The notes below the pieces were generated by a model that was given only the letters and a program-made list of their open reading frames with translations, did no database searches and was not told the DNA's origin. A stretch of DNA of 64,000 bases from NCBI GenBank assembly GCA_946122785.1, contig CAMGYJ010000010.1, positions 47,203,134-47,267,133 of the forward strand, given 5' to 3'. The stretch is from Linum tenue (lineage: Eukaryota > Streptophyta > Magnoliopsida > Malpighiales > Linaceae). Positions 11,301 to 22,685 of the stretch are shown piece after piece (within the stretch, counting starts at the first letter, position 1; each line of letters begins with the position of its first letter). A program made the translations under genes and the position numbers.

Positions 11301-14300
11301 TGAACTAACTATGAACAGATTATCAATACACAGTACAGATGACTTCCTTTCCAAAGGAGTAACACTCCTGATATTATTATGTTTCGCCTATTAATATCTA
11401 ATGTTTAGCAAACATTGGTGCAATGGAATAAAAGATCAACATAAGACACTCGCTTACCAGAAAGAGACCCCTCTGCACTTTTAGCATTTGATTGACTTTG
11501 TTGTTGTAACTGATTCAGCAGTTTTAGTGACAAAGACCGTCCGGTTCCTTCATACCTTTTGGTAGATATATCCAAAATGGTAAAGCAGATGTTAGAGCAC
11601 GAGATAGATAAAGCTAGTTAGACAAATCAATCTGAAAAATGCAGTTGGATCACAAAGCTAAAGCATCATACCCATTCACGGTAGATGAAAGAAAGACGAG
11701 ATAAGGACCAAGCAAGCACTTCACAACTGGCAATGGGATAGCAGCAGCTTCATCTATGATGAGTAATTCAACTTGGGATAACTTTGCATATTCATGAGGT
11801 TGTATGTACTGTAACAAAGCACAAGACACAGGAAAGAAAAAGAAAAAAAGGTTGCTGTCAGATGGACTAATCTGGAGAAATGATTTGAAATAAAACATTA
11901 AACAACCTCAGCAAACCTGAATTGTTTGTCTGTGTTGCTTGTAGATATTTATCCGGACAACTGACTTCTTGAATTCAGCACTAACACTCTTAACAACATC
12001 GTAATCCATGTGTTCCTGGGGGAAAACCATGATGTACTTTCAATAAACAGATACAAATAACAATAAATGTAACGTAAATAAAAGAAACTCTAGAACTATC
12101 AGGAATCATGGTAACAATTAAACTACCAAAGGGAATGTACAGCTAAGTGAGCAAGTTAGGACAGGCTGTAGATTTCACAAAAGAAACTCCAGAATGAAGC
12201 ACCTGCACTCTAAATTCTTACAACGAATCCAAAGACAGAGAGCAAGGAGATTGATATAGCAATCCACAGAAGGAGGATACAGTCACCTTGTAATCGAGGG
12301 CATCAAAGCCCTTGCATATGAACTCAAACAGTGTTCTTAAGTTTTCCGGGCTTGGTGCTGTTACAAATATGTTGGAATACCTGAAAGCAAGATTTTTAAT
12401 TACAATTACAGCTCGTTTCCATGCACGTGTTATGAACACAAGAAATAGCAGCAGTATTAGCCTTACCCGGCTGCAACAGCCCCTGCCACTGCCAAACCAA
12501 GTGCTGCTGACTTCCCGCGTCCACGTGCAGCAAGTAAAGCCACTGTGCTACGCAGCGTCTTCTCCAAGATTGAATCAAAAAACGTAATTACAGCTTTGCC
12601 CTGTCATAAATGAAGCTTTTCTTTATGTTGGTCATCCATTATTTTGTGTTCATACGTTAATAAATGTGCAGAAATAGAGAATCGGGTGGTACCTGGTCTA
12701 ATGTACAACACTTCTTGACCAAAGGACCAACAGGAAATTCATCATGCAGCTCTTCTTTTAAGTTCTTCAAGTCTCGTTCTGCCTCTGAAAGACCTTCAGA
12801 GTCCTTTAAACACCCGACAGAAAAGTATTTAGCAAATACAATATGGTTGAAAAGCAGTCATGAGATGCCTTGTTATTCCAGTAAAGGACTGGAGCACAAG
12901 GCAGATTGCAGCAGACAAGACTTATGTGAAATGTTTACAATGAAGTTAAAAAGAAACTATCACCTCTTTAACTGGTACGGGAGTGATTGCCCTTATATGA
13001 GAGGATATTGGTAAAATATTCAGTTCATCATCCATGACTACACATGCTTTGCATGAGGAAATCGACAGCAAAAACCGCTCATTGAACCGCGCAGTAGACA
13101 TAGAATGGGATTCTGTACGGAACCTTTCATGGACATCCTGAAATCAAGAATCCCTCTCATTACTTCAAGTAAGAATAACAAGGATTTAAACTATGCAAAA
13201 CAGGTTGTGTTTTGCCAAGAACAATGCACATTGGAAATTGAAAGACATTCCAATGTTATTCATACACATAAGCAAACGCTATATTAGCTCTCTAACAGCT
13301 CCAAATTCTGCCACCATAGTCATTGTTTATACAAAATCACAACACAGCCTACAATGTATCTAGAGTCCAGTAATTTAGTATTAATAAATGGAGAGGATAA
13401 AAGAAAGCACAGGTAAATTTTAAACTCAAAGCCCAAGGCAGGTTCAGACAGTCTTCATTTCCTTACTTTCTCAATCATCTCTCTTTTTAACAATATATTA
13501 CTAGACAATGGAAAATCAATCCTACCATGACCATGGTGTACAGACTGGTCAAGGATGAGAGAGAACGCAGAAGCAATACGATAATTCCGCCACCTTCTAC
13601 TGTTTCTATTGTCCTGGCCAAGAGATTCGGTGTCAATGCCTCAAAGTCCTGAAACAAAGCTGGCAAAATCAGAAGAGTCGAAGCAAAAACACACAACAAC
13701 CGGGGGGAAACAAAAGGTGAAAAGGGGACAACTTGAGAAGACAAAAGAGACGTGAAGTCTAACCTGCAATATGCACATTCCAAAAGTATTTCCGAGTATT
13801 CTCTCGGAGTCCTTGTACAAACAATAAGTTAATCCTCCAGTTTCAACAAAAAGCTGGAAAGGATCAACCTTCTCAGGGTCCAAAAGCCCTCTCTGCATGT
13901 ACTTCTTAATCTGCTTGGCTCGCTTTTTCTTGTGACTACAACATCATCGAATGAAACCCAATCACAAACAATTGACATTACAATAAAGAAAAATTAACCA
14001 TTCTCCTCTCAGGTCGAGAAGGTTCAGTTCAAATACCTGCTGAGTTCAAGTTTATCCTTGTAGCACCACAAAACAGTCGGCCTGGACTTCACCACTGCCT
14101 TGCTCAGCATGTAATGAAGGTTAACAATCTACAAGGAAAACCCACAAAACCACCAACTTTCAGCCCCTCGAGTACGGATACTAACGCCTACTGTAAGCTT
14201 TCCACCAAACATTTATTGTAAAAAGAAAGAAAGGAGAGATTCTGCTTGCCTGTTCCCGCGATTTGTCTCCGATTATGACAAACAGGGAACGGTGCCTCAA

Positions 14301-14354
14301 TTTGACACCATTTTCGATTAGGGTTCTGATTCTTTCGTCCACCTTCTTCCTCAT
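5378..14354 (-). CDS. RNA cytidine acetyltransferase (NAT10/Kre33 family)
   Basis: Multi-exon gene for the nucleolar enzyme that makes N4-acetylcytidine in 18S rRNA and in tRNA Ser/Leu, using acetyl-CoA and ATP. The start at 14354 gives the conserved N-terminus MRKKVDERIRTLIENG. Landmarks in order are the Walker A motif GRGKSAALG (about 12502-12531), Walker B IDEAAAIPLPVV (about 11725-11765) followed by the SSTVNGY stretch, the GNAT acetyl-CoA site RIATHP...GYGSAAVNLL split between exons (about 9690-9730 and 9545-9592), and the C-terminal tRNA-binding region ending in a Lys-rich tail of nucleolar type. 3' exons read include 5378-5656, 5747-5812 and 5939-6066. Exon 1 (14250-14354) ends at a non-canonical GC donor. 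All key motifs are intact, so the gene looks functional. Not every internal exon edge was resolved. Confidence 0.95.
9286..9431. repeat. Direct repeat pair inside a NAT10-gene intron
   Basis: About 63 bp starting agagaaaccttaagga (9286) recurs about 81 bp later as agagaaaccctaagga (9367). Both copies run through 'agaaatggag.aacatagaaccaaag.atttc'. The copies differ at many positions, so this is an old local duplication. It lies in the roughly 1-kb intron between about 8.5 and 9.55 kb. Confidence 0.7.
10124..10384. mobile_element. Possible degraded hAT MITE in an intron
   Basis: The left end GAGGTGTGCATGG and the right end GAACCCCTA resemble the termini of plant hAT MITEs of the 'TAGGGGTGTGCATGG' type. 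Flanks gatgaaaa and gataaata match at 6 of 8 bases. The interior repeats 'gaaccaa', 'ggaccaa' and 'ggatccag' motifs. The terminal repeats are weak, so this is tentative. Confidence 0.35.
14129..14249 (-). other. GC-AG intron (intron 1 of the NAT10-type gene)
   Basis: Minus-strand exon 1 ends ...CGGGAACAG and the intron starts GCAAGCAGAATC. The acceptor is CCTTGTAG, followed by ATTGTTAACCTTCATTAC (IVNLHY). The join gives SREQ|IVNLHY, as in homologues, and is phase 0. No usable GT donor nearby keeps the conserved residues. AG|GCAAG is the classic context of the minor class of GC donors. Confidence 0.85.
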
Positions 14355-14431
14355 CTTCTTCTTCCGACTCTGGCACCCAAATTTCTCTCTTCCTTCCGCA
14401 GAGGTGTTTGTTTTCTTCAAGTTTACGCAGG

Positions 14432-14632
14432 TAGGGTTTATGAGTGCCAAAAGCGAAAAAGGAAAAACCGCTAGGGTTTATGCGAGCGTTTGTTTTAAAA
14501 GCAAAAACGACCACCAGTAGGAAAATTTAAAAAGAAAAAGGAGAACGGATATGATTGAGCCTGGACCTGGAGGTTGCATGATAAATGACAGTAAATGGGC
14601 CTTTCCTGCGCGTAAATGGGCCTTTCCTGCGC
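14432..14632 (-). promoter_or_regulatory. Telo boxes and duplicated site II motifs upstream of the NAT10-type gene
   Basis: Two AAACCCTA telo boxes (minus strand; plus 14432-14439 and 14472-14479) lie 78-125 bp upstream of the ATG. Further upstream, gtaaatgggcctttcctgcgc occurs twice in perfect tandem (14591-14611 and 14612-14632). Each copy holds a GGCCCATTTA site II-like motif. Telo box plus site II is the known signature of plant ribosome-biogenesis and translation genes and of TCP-factor control. This fits an rRNA-modifying enzyme. Confidence 0.7.
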
Positions 14633-15458
14633 CCAGTTGGTTTATCACATCAGACCATGGGCCTTGAGCCAATGAAGTAGGGCATATTAACGGTTTAAGA
14701 TACTTTTTTGGCCCGCGCATATTAGTCCGTAAATTATTGTTGTTTTTCAAAGTGCCCCTTCCGTCAGTTCTTCAAATAGTCCGGCGATTATTAGTCCCCA
14801 AATTATTGTGATTTTTCCAAATAGCCCCTTCCCTCAGTTCTGCAAACATACTCTCACTTGCAGCCTTTCCTGAATTCAACAACCGAGAGAAAGGAGGCTT
14901 TCCATTTCACTTTCATAATTTAAAACTATGAAGTGGAGCTTAGACTCCAAAAATGTAAGCAAAGAAAGGCACTCAAAATACTGATTGCCCGGCGGACTAC
15001 CCACTAGTGCTATGACTGGTTCCTATTCGCAATGCAGTAACAGAAAGTAACAAGAATAAACCAGAGAAGTTGCTGGTGAGCTGATATCACTGCATGATCA
15101 ATCATCCATCTTAGACGCCGTTCTGAGTGTTTAAGAGACTGGGGTCTGGAAGCTCTCCATGGCAATTGCCATATGGTGAATTTCACTAGTAAAATACTAC
15201 CCCAGCCAAGTCATCGCCCGTCATCCATGTAGCCTTCTGCCATTCATACAGACATACATGAAGATCACCCTGAAAAGATTTAGCAAGTGAAACAAGTCAG
15301 GGATCCATTCATGTATTGTGGCATTAGAACAGCATCAACGGCCCTATTCTCTAGAATGACTTTTTTTCTTCTTACCGTTGGAATTGTATGCGAGTAACTG
15401 GCTGAAGAAGAGGAAAGGACAGAGTTGTCGTGTGAAGCACTTGTTATGAATACTCTTA
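14633..15458. other. Intergenic between the DUF3326 and NAT10-type genes
   Basis: No open frame with family features. It includes more TGGGCC/GGCCC motifs near 14660-14715, which extend the upstream promoter. A diverged local repeat, 'attagtcc.taaattattgt.tttt', occurs near 14722 and 14788. The rest is probably the 3' UTR of the DUF3326 gene. Confidence 0.5.
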
Positions 15459-17758
15459 TCAACGTGGCAGAGAAACAGTGAACCCATTAGCATGCCTAAC
15501 AGGACTGTTCTTGCGGATGTTTGCAATTCCATCTCTTCTTAGGGAATGGGGGTTGATTCCTGCCTTGTGAGCAGCTATAACACCTATTGCTTCCCAGTAG
15601 TTCGAAACCTTTATCTGCAATGTAAGAACATACTTGATTTGTTTAGTACATGAGAATTTAGAACACATTGAGTCTCTATGGTGTTTGGCATCTAAGCTTT
15701 CAAACAAAGTTCATTGATGTTTGGATTAAGCTGTTTGTTTTAGAAAGCATACCACTTCCATCCCGAATTTATCTGGAGTGCTGTCCAGGACTGTCTCATT
15801 TTCCTCCACCACAATTATGAGTGGCTGAAAAAGAACAAACTAACAGTAAATTATGAGGACTTAGTGGCCTATAGAAACGGCTCGTTTGAGATAGAAAAAC
15901 AGGGTCAGCTGTACGAAGCCAAAATGACATCAACCAGATCTCCAGAGCCTCCAAGAACATTGTGGTCATGCATTTTTGTTCTTTCAACAAAAAAAAAAAC
16001 ATGCGATTAATTGATGGTTTTTCTACATGTACCTTCTTTCCCTTGCTTCTTGAAAATGCAAGGGCAGCATCTCCTCCGCATGAGTCCATAGGAAGGACTA
16101 CACTATCCACATCACTTGCATATAAACAATCCTTCCCTAAGGAATGAGAGTTCACCTTGTATTGAGGTGCTTTGCTTAGTCCCACGAGCACACAGGGCAA
16201 GAAAGTGTAACCTATCTGTGAAATACCATTGAAATAAACAGAAATAATGAGGGAAGTAATAGCAAAACTATCTACAAAAATGCAGTGCATATTGCTTCAA
16301 GGAAGTTAACTTCCAAAGTTTTTGTTTCTAGTCGAACCTCCTCCGCAGCTGATTTTGGGGAAAGCATCGGGGTCAAAGGAAGAGGAAGCATTGCGGGAGC
16401 ATGTGCACAAGGAATCTGGAACTCCTTCACCACAAGATGGCTTATAATTGCCTCAACTCCAGCCAATACATCTATTCCCTGCAAAGTCAAACTATCATTA
16501 GCGGAAGACAGTTTCTTAAGATAAACACAAAAGACACTCAGGTTAAGCACAGTTATAATAGCTGGCAAGGTTTCAGGACTATTCAACATTGCGAATCTCG
16601 AAAAAGTTGAACGATGACAAGCATACCACGCCTTGTCGATAATCGTCAACGTCATCAACATCATCATCAGGAAACCGCCCGACAACTGCAACAGCATTCA
16701 CTTGAGAACGGTTGATCAGTGTCTGTACAGCTCTCAATAGAGAATCAGGATGCCTAATTCTTCCTGTTGATTGACCACTCATCGGATCGACCCACTTCTC
16801 CACCTAATAAAGAAGTCAGTTCAAACAACCATGAGTTAACATGGGGAAAATGTTGGTATCCAGAAGTACAAATTGCCCGAAACCAGAAAGAGTTTCGAAG
16901 TTCATGGCAAAGTTAGTGAATAAAGAAAGAAATTTGTTCTTTCTCTGCGGACAATAATGCTAAGGTAACCTCTAATGCGGTATCAGTGACAATGTACTCC
17001 ACAACAGGCAATCCAAGAGAAGCTCTAGCCGCATCAGCCACTTGCAAATGGCGAATTCTGAGTTCTTCCTCTATTCCACAATCAAGAACTAAGCCCACCT
17101 ACTTCACATCACAAAATAAACAAAGCCCATCATCCCCATACCATTCACCATTTACACACTCTGGAAAAAATATCAAAGCAAACTTACCTTATTTTGATGA
17201 ACAGGTTCAAGTGCCCACAAGCCTTCTGCAAATCTGTCAAGAGCATACCCTTCAACATACAACACATTAGGCATCGGCCAGTACATCATCGCTGCATTAA
17301 GAACCTGCCAACAAGAAGAAACCTCAAAAACCTAAATTCTCCACTGAATTTTCCCGCCAAGCATACCCGGAAATCATTCTCACTCAATTCAATATACTAC
17401 CACTGAAAAAGAACCGAGTGGAGCAAGAAACTGACATTGGGATGCGTTATGAGGCAGTCGACGACGGAGGACAAGGCACGAGCGACCGGCAAAGCGTCTC
17501 CGGCGAATCCACCGATTGCGGCTCCAACACCGGTCGGGACTATCATTACGCTCGTGTACTCCCTCCTGCACTGCATTTGCATTCCATTCAACACCCCCAA
17601 ACAGTGAAAACAAAAGGACGTCGAAACAATTGAAGATACAGGACCTTGCTCCAACATCGGAAAGAAGCTGGGCGGATTCTGGCTCGAGCGGGCTTAACTG
17701 AGGTCTCCGCCGGCGGCGGGAGGAATGGCCGGCAATGGTGGAGTATCGCGTCCACCAT
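15459..17758 (-). CDS. DUF3326 family protein
   Basis: Nine exons: 17758-17645, 17570-17436, 17304-17188, 17098-16970, 16803-16627, 16478-16338, 16215-16033, 15824-15753 and 15614-15459. Every exon is a multiple of three, giving 407 residues. Recognisable blocks are the IVPTGVGAAIGGFAGDALP glycine-rich stretch, VGLVLDCGIEEELRIRHLQ, VAVVGRFPDDD, YRQGVGIDVLAGVEA, CGGDAALAFSRS and PLIIVVEENETVL. The family is shared by plants and cyanobacteria and has no established function; a plastid role is only a guess from that distribution. The first exon is the weak point. Its donor (AAG|GTCCTG) is poor and the intron is just 74 bp, so translation may instead start at the ATG at 17657. The short C-terminus ends ...SLPR. 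Confidence 0.9.
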
Positions 17759-18104
17759 AATCCGCTAGGAGAGGGAACGCGAGAATGCTTGCTTCGAATC
17801 GCAACGCTATTTTCTTTTTCCTTTATTTTCAAAAATAGGTCAAGGTCATTTTATTATCTAAGGAAAAAATGGTGGGTTTCACGAAATTGGACTTTCCGGC
17901 AGTTCTATTTTGGGCTTTGTCTCACGGATTTGAGCCTGCTTTTATTTAAACTTTAAAGGTTGCTCTTCGTCCCAAGTATCATTGCTCACTAAACTAGTTT
18001 GAGCAATTCTCATTAGTCATTACTCATTAGTCATTACATCATATAGGATCCATCTATTAAGATTAAGTTCGCTCATGTCAAATCAATATGTGTCCAAATT
18101 CACA

Positions 18105-18390
18105 CCATGTCATTTACTAGCTAAGTAATTAGCCGCAAAATTATATTTTTTGTGCACACTGGAGATTTGAACTTTCCACTCACAATTCAAAATATGTCGG
18201 AACTTGTTGGACAAGGAAACCATGGAGGTGGCTGTCATCCCCACAAAATTTCATGATGGATATAGTTGTGGTTGAGTCAAGGTTAAGTTGGATGTTCTTG
18301 TGGCCCCTTTTCCAAGCAATCATCAACCCATTGGCTGTTCGTTTCCGTTCTGCAGCACTAATTGAGCCGATTTAGAGATTACAAACATAG
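18105..18390 (-). pseudogene. LINE (non-LTR retrotransposon) RNase H-domain remnant
   Basis: The minus-strand translation gives SAAERKRTANGLMIAWKRGH followed by an LDSTT motif, then, after a frameshift, CEWKVQISSVHKKYNFAANYL. These match the order AE...GL.LAW..G...LELDS...W.V.I.H.YREAN..AD.LA of RNase H domains in plant LINE reverse transcriptases. Stop codons and the frameshift show it is dead. The catalytic-type LDS aspartate is still visible; the usual AD is changed to AN. Confidence 0.6.
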
Positions 18391-18989
18391 GCTTCAATAC
18401 GTTTTCCAGTGTTGTTTCTGACCAGACCTCGCGTTATTGTTTGTTTCTGAGAGTAAGAGGACATACTCATATGATTGAATCTGTACCCCAACTCTCGGGA
18501 GGCCGATTACAGGCTAATTCCAAATTTGTTCTTTGTTTAACAGGTGACTTAAAACACTTGCCCACACTCTGCTTTGCACTTGTGCCTTCTTGCAAATGCA
18601 TTTTTGGTTGGTCATTTTACATGGAAAGATCATAGTCGATTTCGATGGGCTATGAAGATGAACCAAAGAGGTGCAACAAGAATTATAGTTCTACTAGGTG
18701 ATGGCTCGATCTTATTTGATTTTAGTAATTTTAGTAGTTTTCGTAGGCTATGAGATGGGTTCTAATGCATAAGTTTTTTGTTGTTACATTTTGTGGTGAC
18801 TCGCTACTGGTCTTCAGGCATGCTACTTTTAAGAAGACTCCCACTTGTTGGTAGGGCCCATCTTACAGGAAGTTTGTTCATGTTACTCGTCTTTTAAATC
18901 TGTGTCGTATTTCTTTATTTCTCAGAATTTCAATTGAGTTATCGATATAATAACAAAATATATTTCATTTCGGTTACTTACAAACTACC

Positions 18990-19165
18990 GCTACGAGTAG
19001 AGTCGCTCTTACAAGTGATGGGTCTCTATACTATGCGTTTGTTCCCTTTCTGCTGCTTGTCTCTTCTCTGGAGATTGCGTCGGGCTGCTTGCCCGTCCTT
19101 GGGTGGCTCTTTCTGGGCTTCTGTAAACTTTTCCCTATTTAATATTATATCATCCTTATCAAAAA
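18990..19165 (+). mobile_element. Possible LINE 3' tail
   Basis: The stretch contains 'tgttccctttctgctgcttg', then 'tttaatattatatcatcctt' and 'atcaaaaaaag'. Plant LINE 3' ends commonly finish with a T-rich, 'ttaatat.at' and 'tatcaaaaaaa' pattern. No coding part is attached and no target duplication was found, so this is tentative. Confidence 0.3.
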
Positions 19166-21916
19166 AAGAAATGCATATACAAGTCGGCAGTCGGCACTTT
19201 GTTTGTGCGCGAATTAAGTTGGGAATAAGATAATTAATCAACGAATACATGCACCATAGTTTGCCGCCTAATCATACCCTTGCCTTGTGTCAACCTTAAT
19301 TGTTGGCTTTGATTTGATTAATTGTGATTGTGACCAAGCTTTCCTTGTTGATTAAGTGGGGAAAATGAACTTAAATATATCATACAGACCAAAAGCCGGA
19401 CGAAGGGTCAACGGCCAATAAGAGTACTAGTCCAAGAATAGTCGACGCATACCAAATCCCTATTTTTTATTGCATGCATGGATCTAGCTATGGACATTTG
19501 GAGTACCCTCCAAATTTTGGGTCCATAACAATAAGTTCTCTTTTCAATATCTTGACACATGGCATCGGATCTACGATTATGGTTTCGAATCGAAGTTTAT
19601 CAAAAAACAGTTATACGGAACGTTTTCAGAAATGACATCAAGAATATTGATCCAGTTGGGAAAAAGAGAATGTATCTAGGTTATGCTCAATTGTTTAAAA
19701 AAAAAATCACTTTCAACCCTTTACGTGGTTGCCAAGTTAATTGTAACTTAAAGATAATGTTAAGGTAGTGCATGTGTGATTAATTTGTTTCCTTCATTTC
19801 AAGAATTTAAGATTGTCTTTTTTCAGAAATTTTGATGTGTTCTATTTTCTTATATATTACTAGGATCTATCTTATTCACTTTGACTCGTATGGAAGTTCA
19901 CAACTTATTTATTGATCCAACCTCTCGCCTTATCAAGATTGTAAACATTTGTCTTTAGACCCATGTCCATCGTGCCAAAAATCATGAGCGCTCATTTGAA
20001 TGGAGTCAAGCCCTGCAAAGTATTGACGCTTATAAGGCCTAAAAATTGTTAGCATACGACGTCCACCCTGTTCAATTTAGCTCAATCCAAAAACCGAGGA
20101 ACAAGCATGTATAAAAAAGACTCCTCTCTACCCTATCGATGAATTTTGCCTACACCCCCTTTATTTAGGTAGCTCTGTATCTATATTCTTCTCCTCCTTA
20201 CATAATTTTTTCTCATTCGACCTAATGACCGAGATTCGTTCTTGCACCACTGCGTATCTAAACATTGTTTGCATGTACGATTCAAACGGTTTCACTCCCA
20301 ATGAACTGATGAAATAAAATTAAGAGACGATGACCCTCATCCTTGTCGTCGAGGATCACATCGACAAAAGAGTGCATGTTTCCAAAATGGGTCTACAGAT
20401 CCAATCCACGTCTACACATAAAAATGCAAATTCATGGGAGAATTAGAAACAAGAAAGTGGCTCATGAAAAGGAAATGACATTCTCCAATCCACGTTTGTT
20501 ACAATGTGTTAAGGAAATTGCATTATCATCAATTCATAAGCATCCATCAAGCTAAGGGAAGTTGAGAAGATCAATCGTAAATCTAAATCACATTCACATC
20601 GAATATATGTGACACGTGGCCATGTGAAAGTGAAACTTCCATGTGGACATGATCATATTTTATAAACGCACTCAATTCTTTCCCTCTATTTAATACACAT
20701 TGAGAATGGTTATTTGTTTCTCATGGAGATTCAGTTAAAACAGTAAAATCATATAGATGGAAATGTACTGTGCTGTTGAATAGTAACATGGGATAATACT
20801 GCCAATTAAAGAGTCACAATAATCCCCATTGGCTATTGGGTCATTATTTGGTTCAAATTTGAGCTTTAACTGGAGATTAAAACTTTATCTTGATAATCAA
20901 GAGCGTCATAAAGAAAGCTGATACCATATTTTTTAGTGTTGGTTTTGGAAGGGCAAATGATTCAATTTGGGATCTAGGATCTAACTAATAATGGGCATTT
21001 CTTCATCAAATGAACTTGAGCATATATATATATATAGGACCAAGAACTTCTAAACCCTTAACTTAACTGGTGACCCGCTAGCGTTCATACACTACCTGGT
21101 GATTCTAATATGAGATTCAGTATGACAGATATTTCCTGCATACAACATACATCTCGCAACTTAGGGAGTCGTCATATAAAAGGGCCAGTCACAAAAAGAT
21201 GATGGCGTTTCTAGTTCCCTTATTTGTTTGATCGACGAAATTAGTGAAGCAAAAGTAATTGTTGTCGACTTTAGAATCAAAGCATTTATCTTTATCAAGT
21301 GTTTGACGGTCGTCAACACCTTATTTGGTTCAACATATTATAATGAAATCCTTAATATGAATTCTTTCCATTAAGGTGATTTTTGTCCGATCTAATCGAT
21401 GTATCTTTTCCACCTCAAAGACTCTACAATCAGACAAACTAGTTTACAGATCACAAGCGGGGATAACTTTATCGTTAAACTAGATCATTATTCATTATAT
21501 TGTTTTAAGTTTTGCTTGCACTAAAATCGAATCTAACCAAAAGGAAATATTTTTTCTCAAAAAGGAATATATCATCAAAATATTTGTAGGTTGTCAAATT
21601 CCTTATGATTATTTTCCCCCTTAACATATGAAATTTGAGAGTTACTATTGGATTTGAACATTGACACCAACATCTTTCGAAAGTTTTGTTTTCGACTTAA
21701 GCAACAATGCTTCATAACAGAACACAAAACATAAAATAATTAAAAACAATATGTAAAGCTAAAATTTGTATTTCGGGAGGAATATTCTTTTTGGTATCTG
21801 ATTTTTCCTCCTCAAAAGATGACAATGATACAAATACATACCAAAAACGTTTGGCATGAAACGTATCCGTTATCAAATTCACAAAAAATTCCAATTTTGT
21901 TGTTTCTAATTATACC

Positions 21917-22290
21917 TGTGTTATTAAAACCGGACCGGACCGGCCGGTCAGACCGGTAAAAACCGGACCCGGGCACAAGTCCGGCCCCGGAAGCAAGAAA
22001 ACGGGCGGCTGGGGAAATATAGCTGGCGCCTACTTTTTGCAATTTTTTAATGGATTAATAATGAAAAGCAAACAAGGTAAGTGAAAATAAATGTGACCCA
22101 ACATCAGCCCTTCCACTATTGTTAGCGTTTTGATATTTTTTAATTCTTATTCTATATTTTTCTCTTCTTTTTTTAGAATCGAGTACCAGTTTGTGAACGG
22201 TTTTTAATACCGGTTAATCAACGGTTATCCGATAAACCTTAAACCTCTCATTAATCCGGATCGATGTCCGGTTCGGTTTTCACAACACTG
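21917..22290. mobile_element. Mutator-type MITE with 9-bp target duplication
   Basis: The 374-bp element begins TGTGTTATTAAAACCGGACCGG and, read from the other end, begins CAGTGTTGTGAAAACCGAACCGG, so it has terminal inverted repeats of about 20 bp. A perfect 9-bp duplication, aattatacc, flanks it (21908-21916 and 22291-22299), the length typical of Mutator-like elements. The interior is rich in CCGG and contains no transposase frame. A relative lies at 61824-62384 and a fragment at 1446-1545. Confidence 0.85.
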
Positions 22291-22685
22291 AATTATACCC
22301 AATTTGATTACTTAGAAAAGAACAATGATTTCATCGAAGCCAATGATGGTGAAAGAATATCGAAGTTTTTTTTATCAAATAGGTTAGCTGAAATGATATT
22401 TAGTAACACAATGATAATTTGATATGCAATGAGTGTTGAGATAATACATCCAATCGATAATTTACCAATACAACAGTCGATCAAATCCAACAAAATCAAT
22501 CAATATTATAATTAGACAAATCGACTGCATTATATCGAATTATCGATTAATAGGAACAACTCTTCATTACGTTCGATGATGAACAATATTTGCGATCCAA
22601 CCGTCAATACACTACTATGCCACAAATGTTGTTTGTGTGGGATTAATGGCGAAAGTGAAACTTCACTCATCAATGATTTTTCTCC

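Larger units (their letters stand above)
17759..21907. other. Intergenic, AT-rich, with transposon debris
   Basis: No intact gene is supported. A LINE RNase H remnant (about 18105-18390) and a possible LINE tail (about 18990-19165) are listed separately. A short (AT)n run lies at about 21023-21037. Open frames such as 19559-19768 show no family features. Confidence 0.5.

Noticed and set aside
14181..14249. Read-through of exon 1 of the NAT10-type gene without a GC-AG intron
   Set aside because: It replaces conserved residues with unrelated sequence and meets a stop. Splicing at the GC donor restores the family sequence.
19559..19768. 69-codon open frame in the 17.8-21.9 kb spacer
   Set aside because: No recognisable motif, low complexity around it, and no splice or promoter context. 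I could not support a gene.
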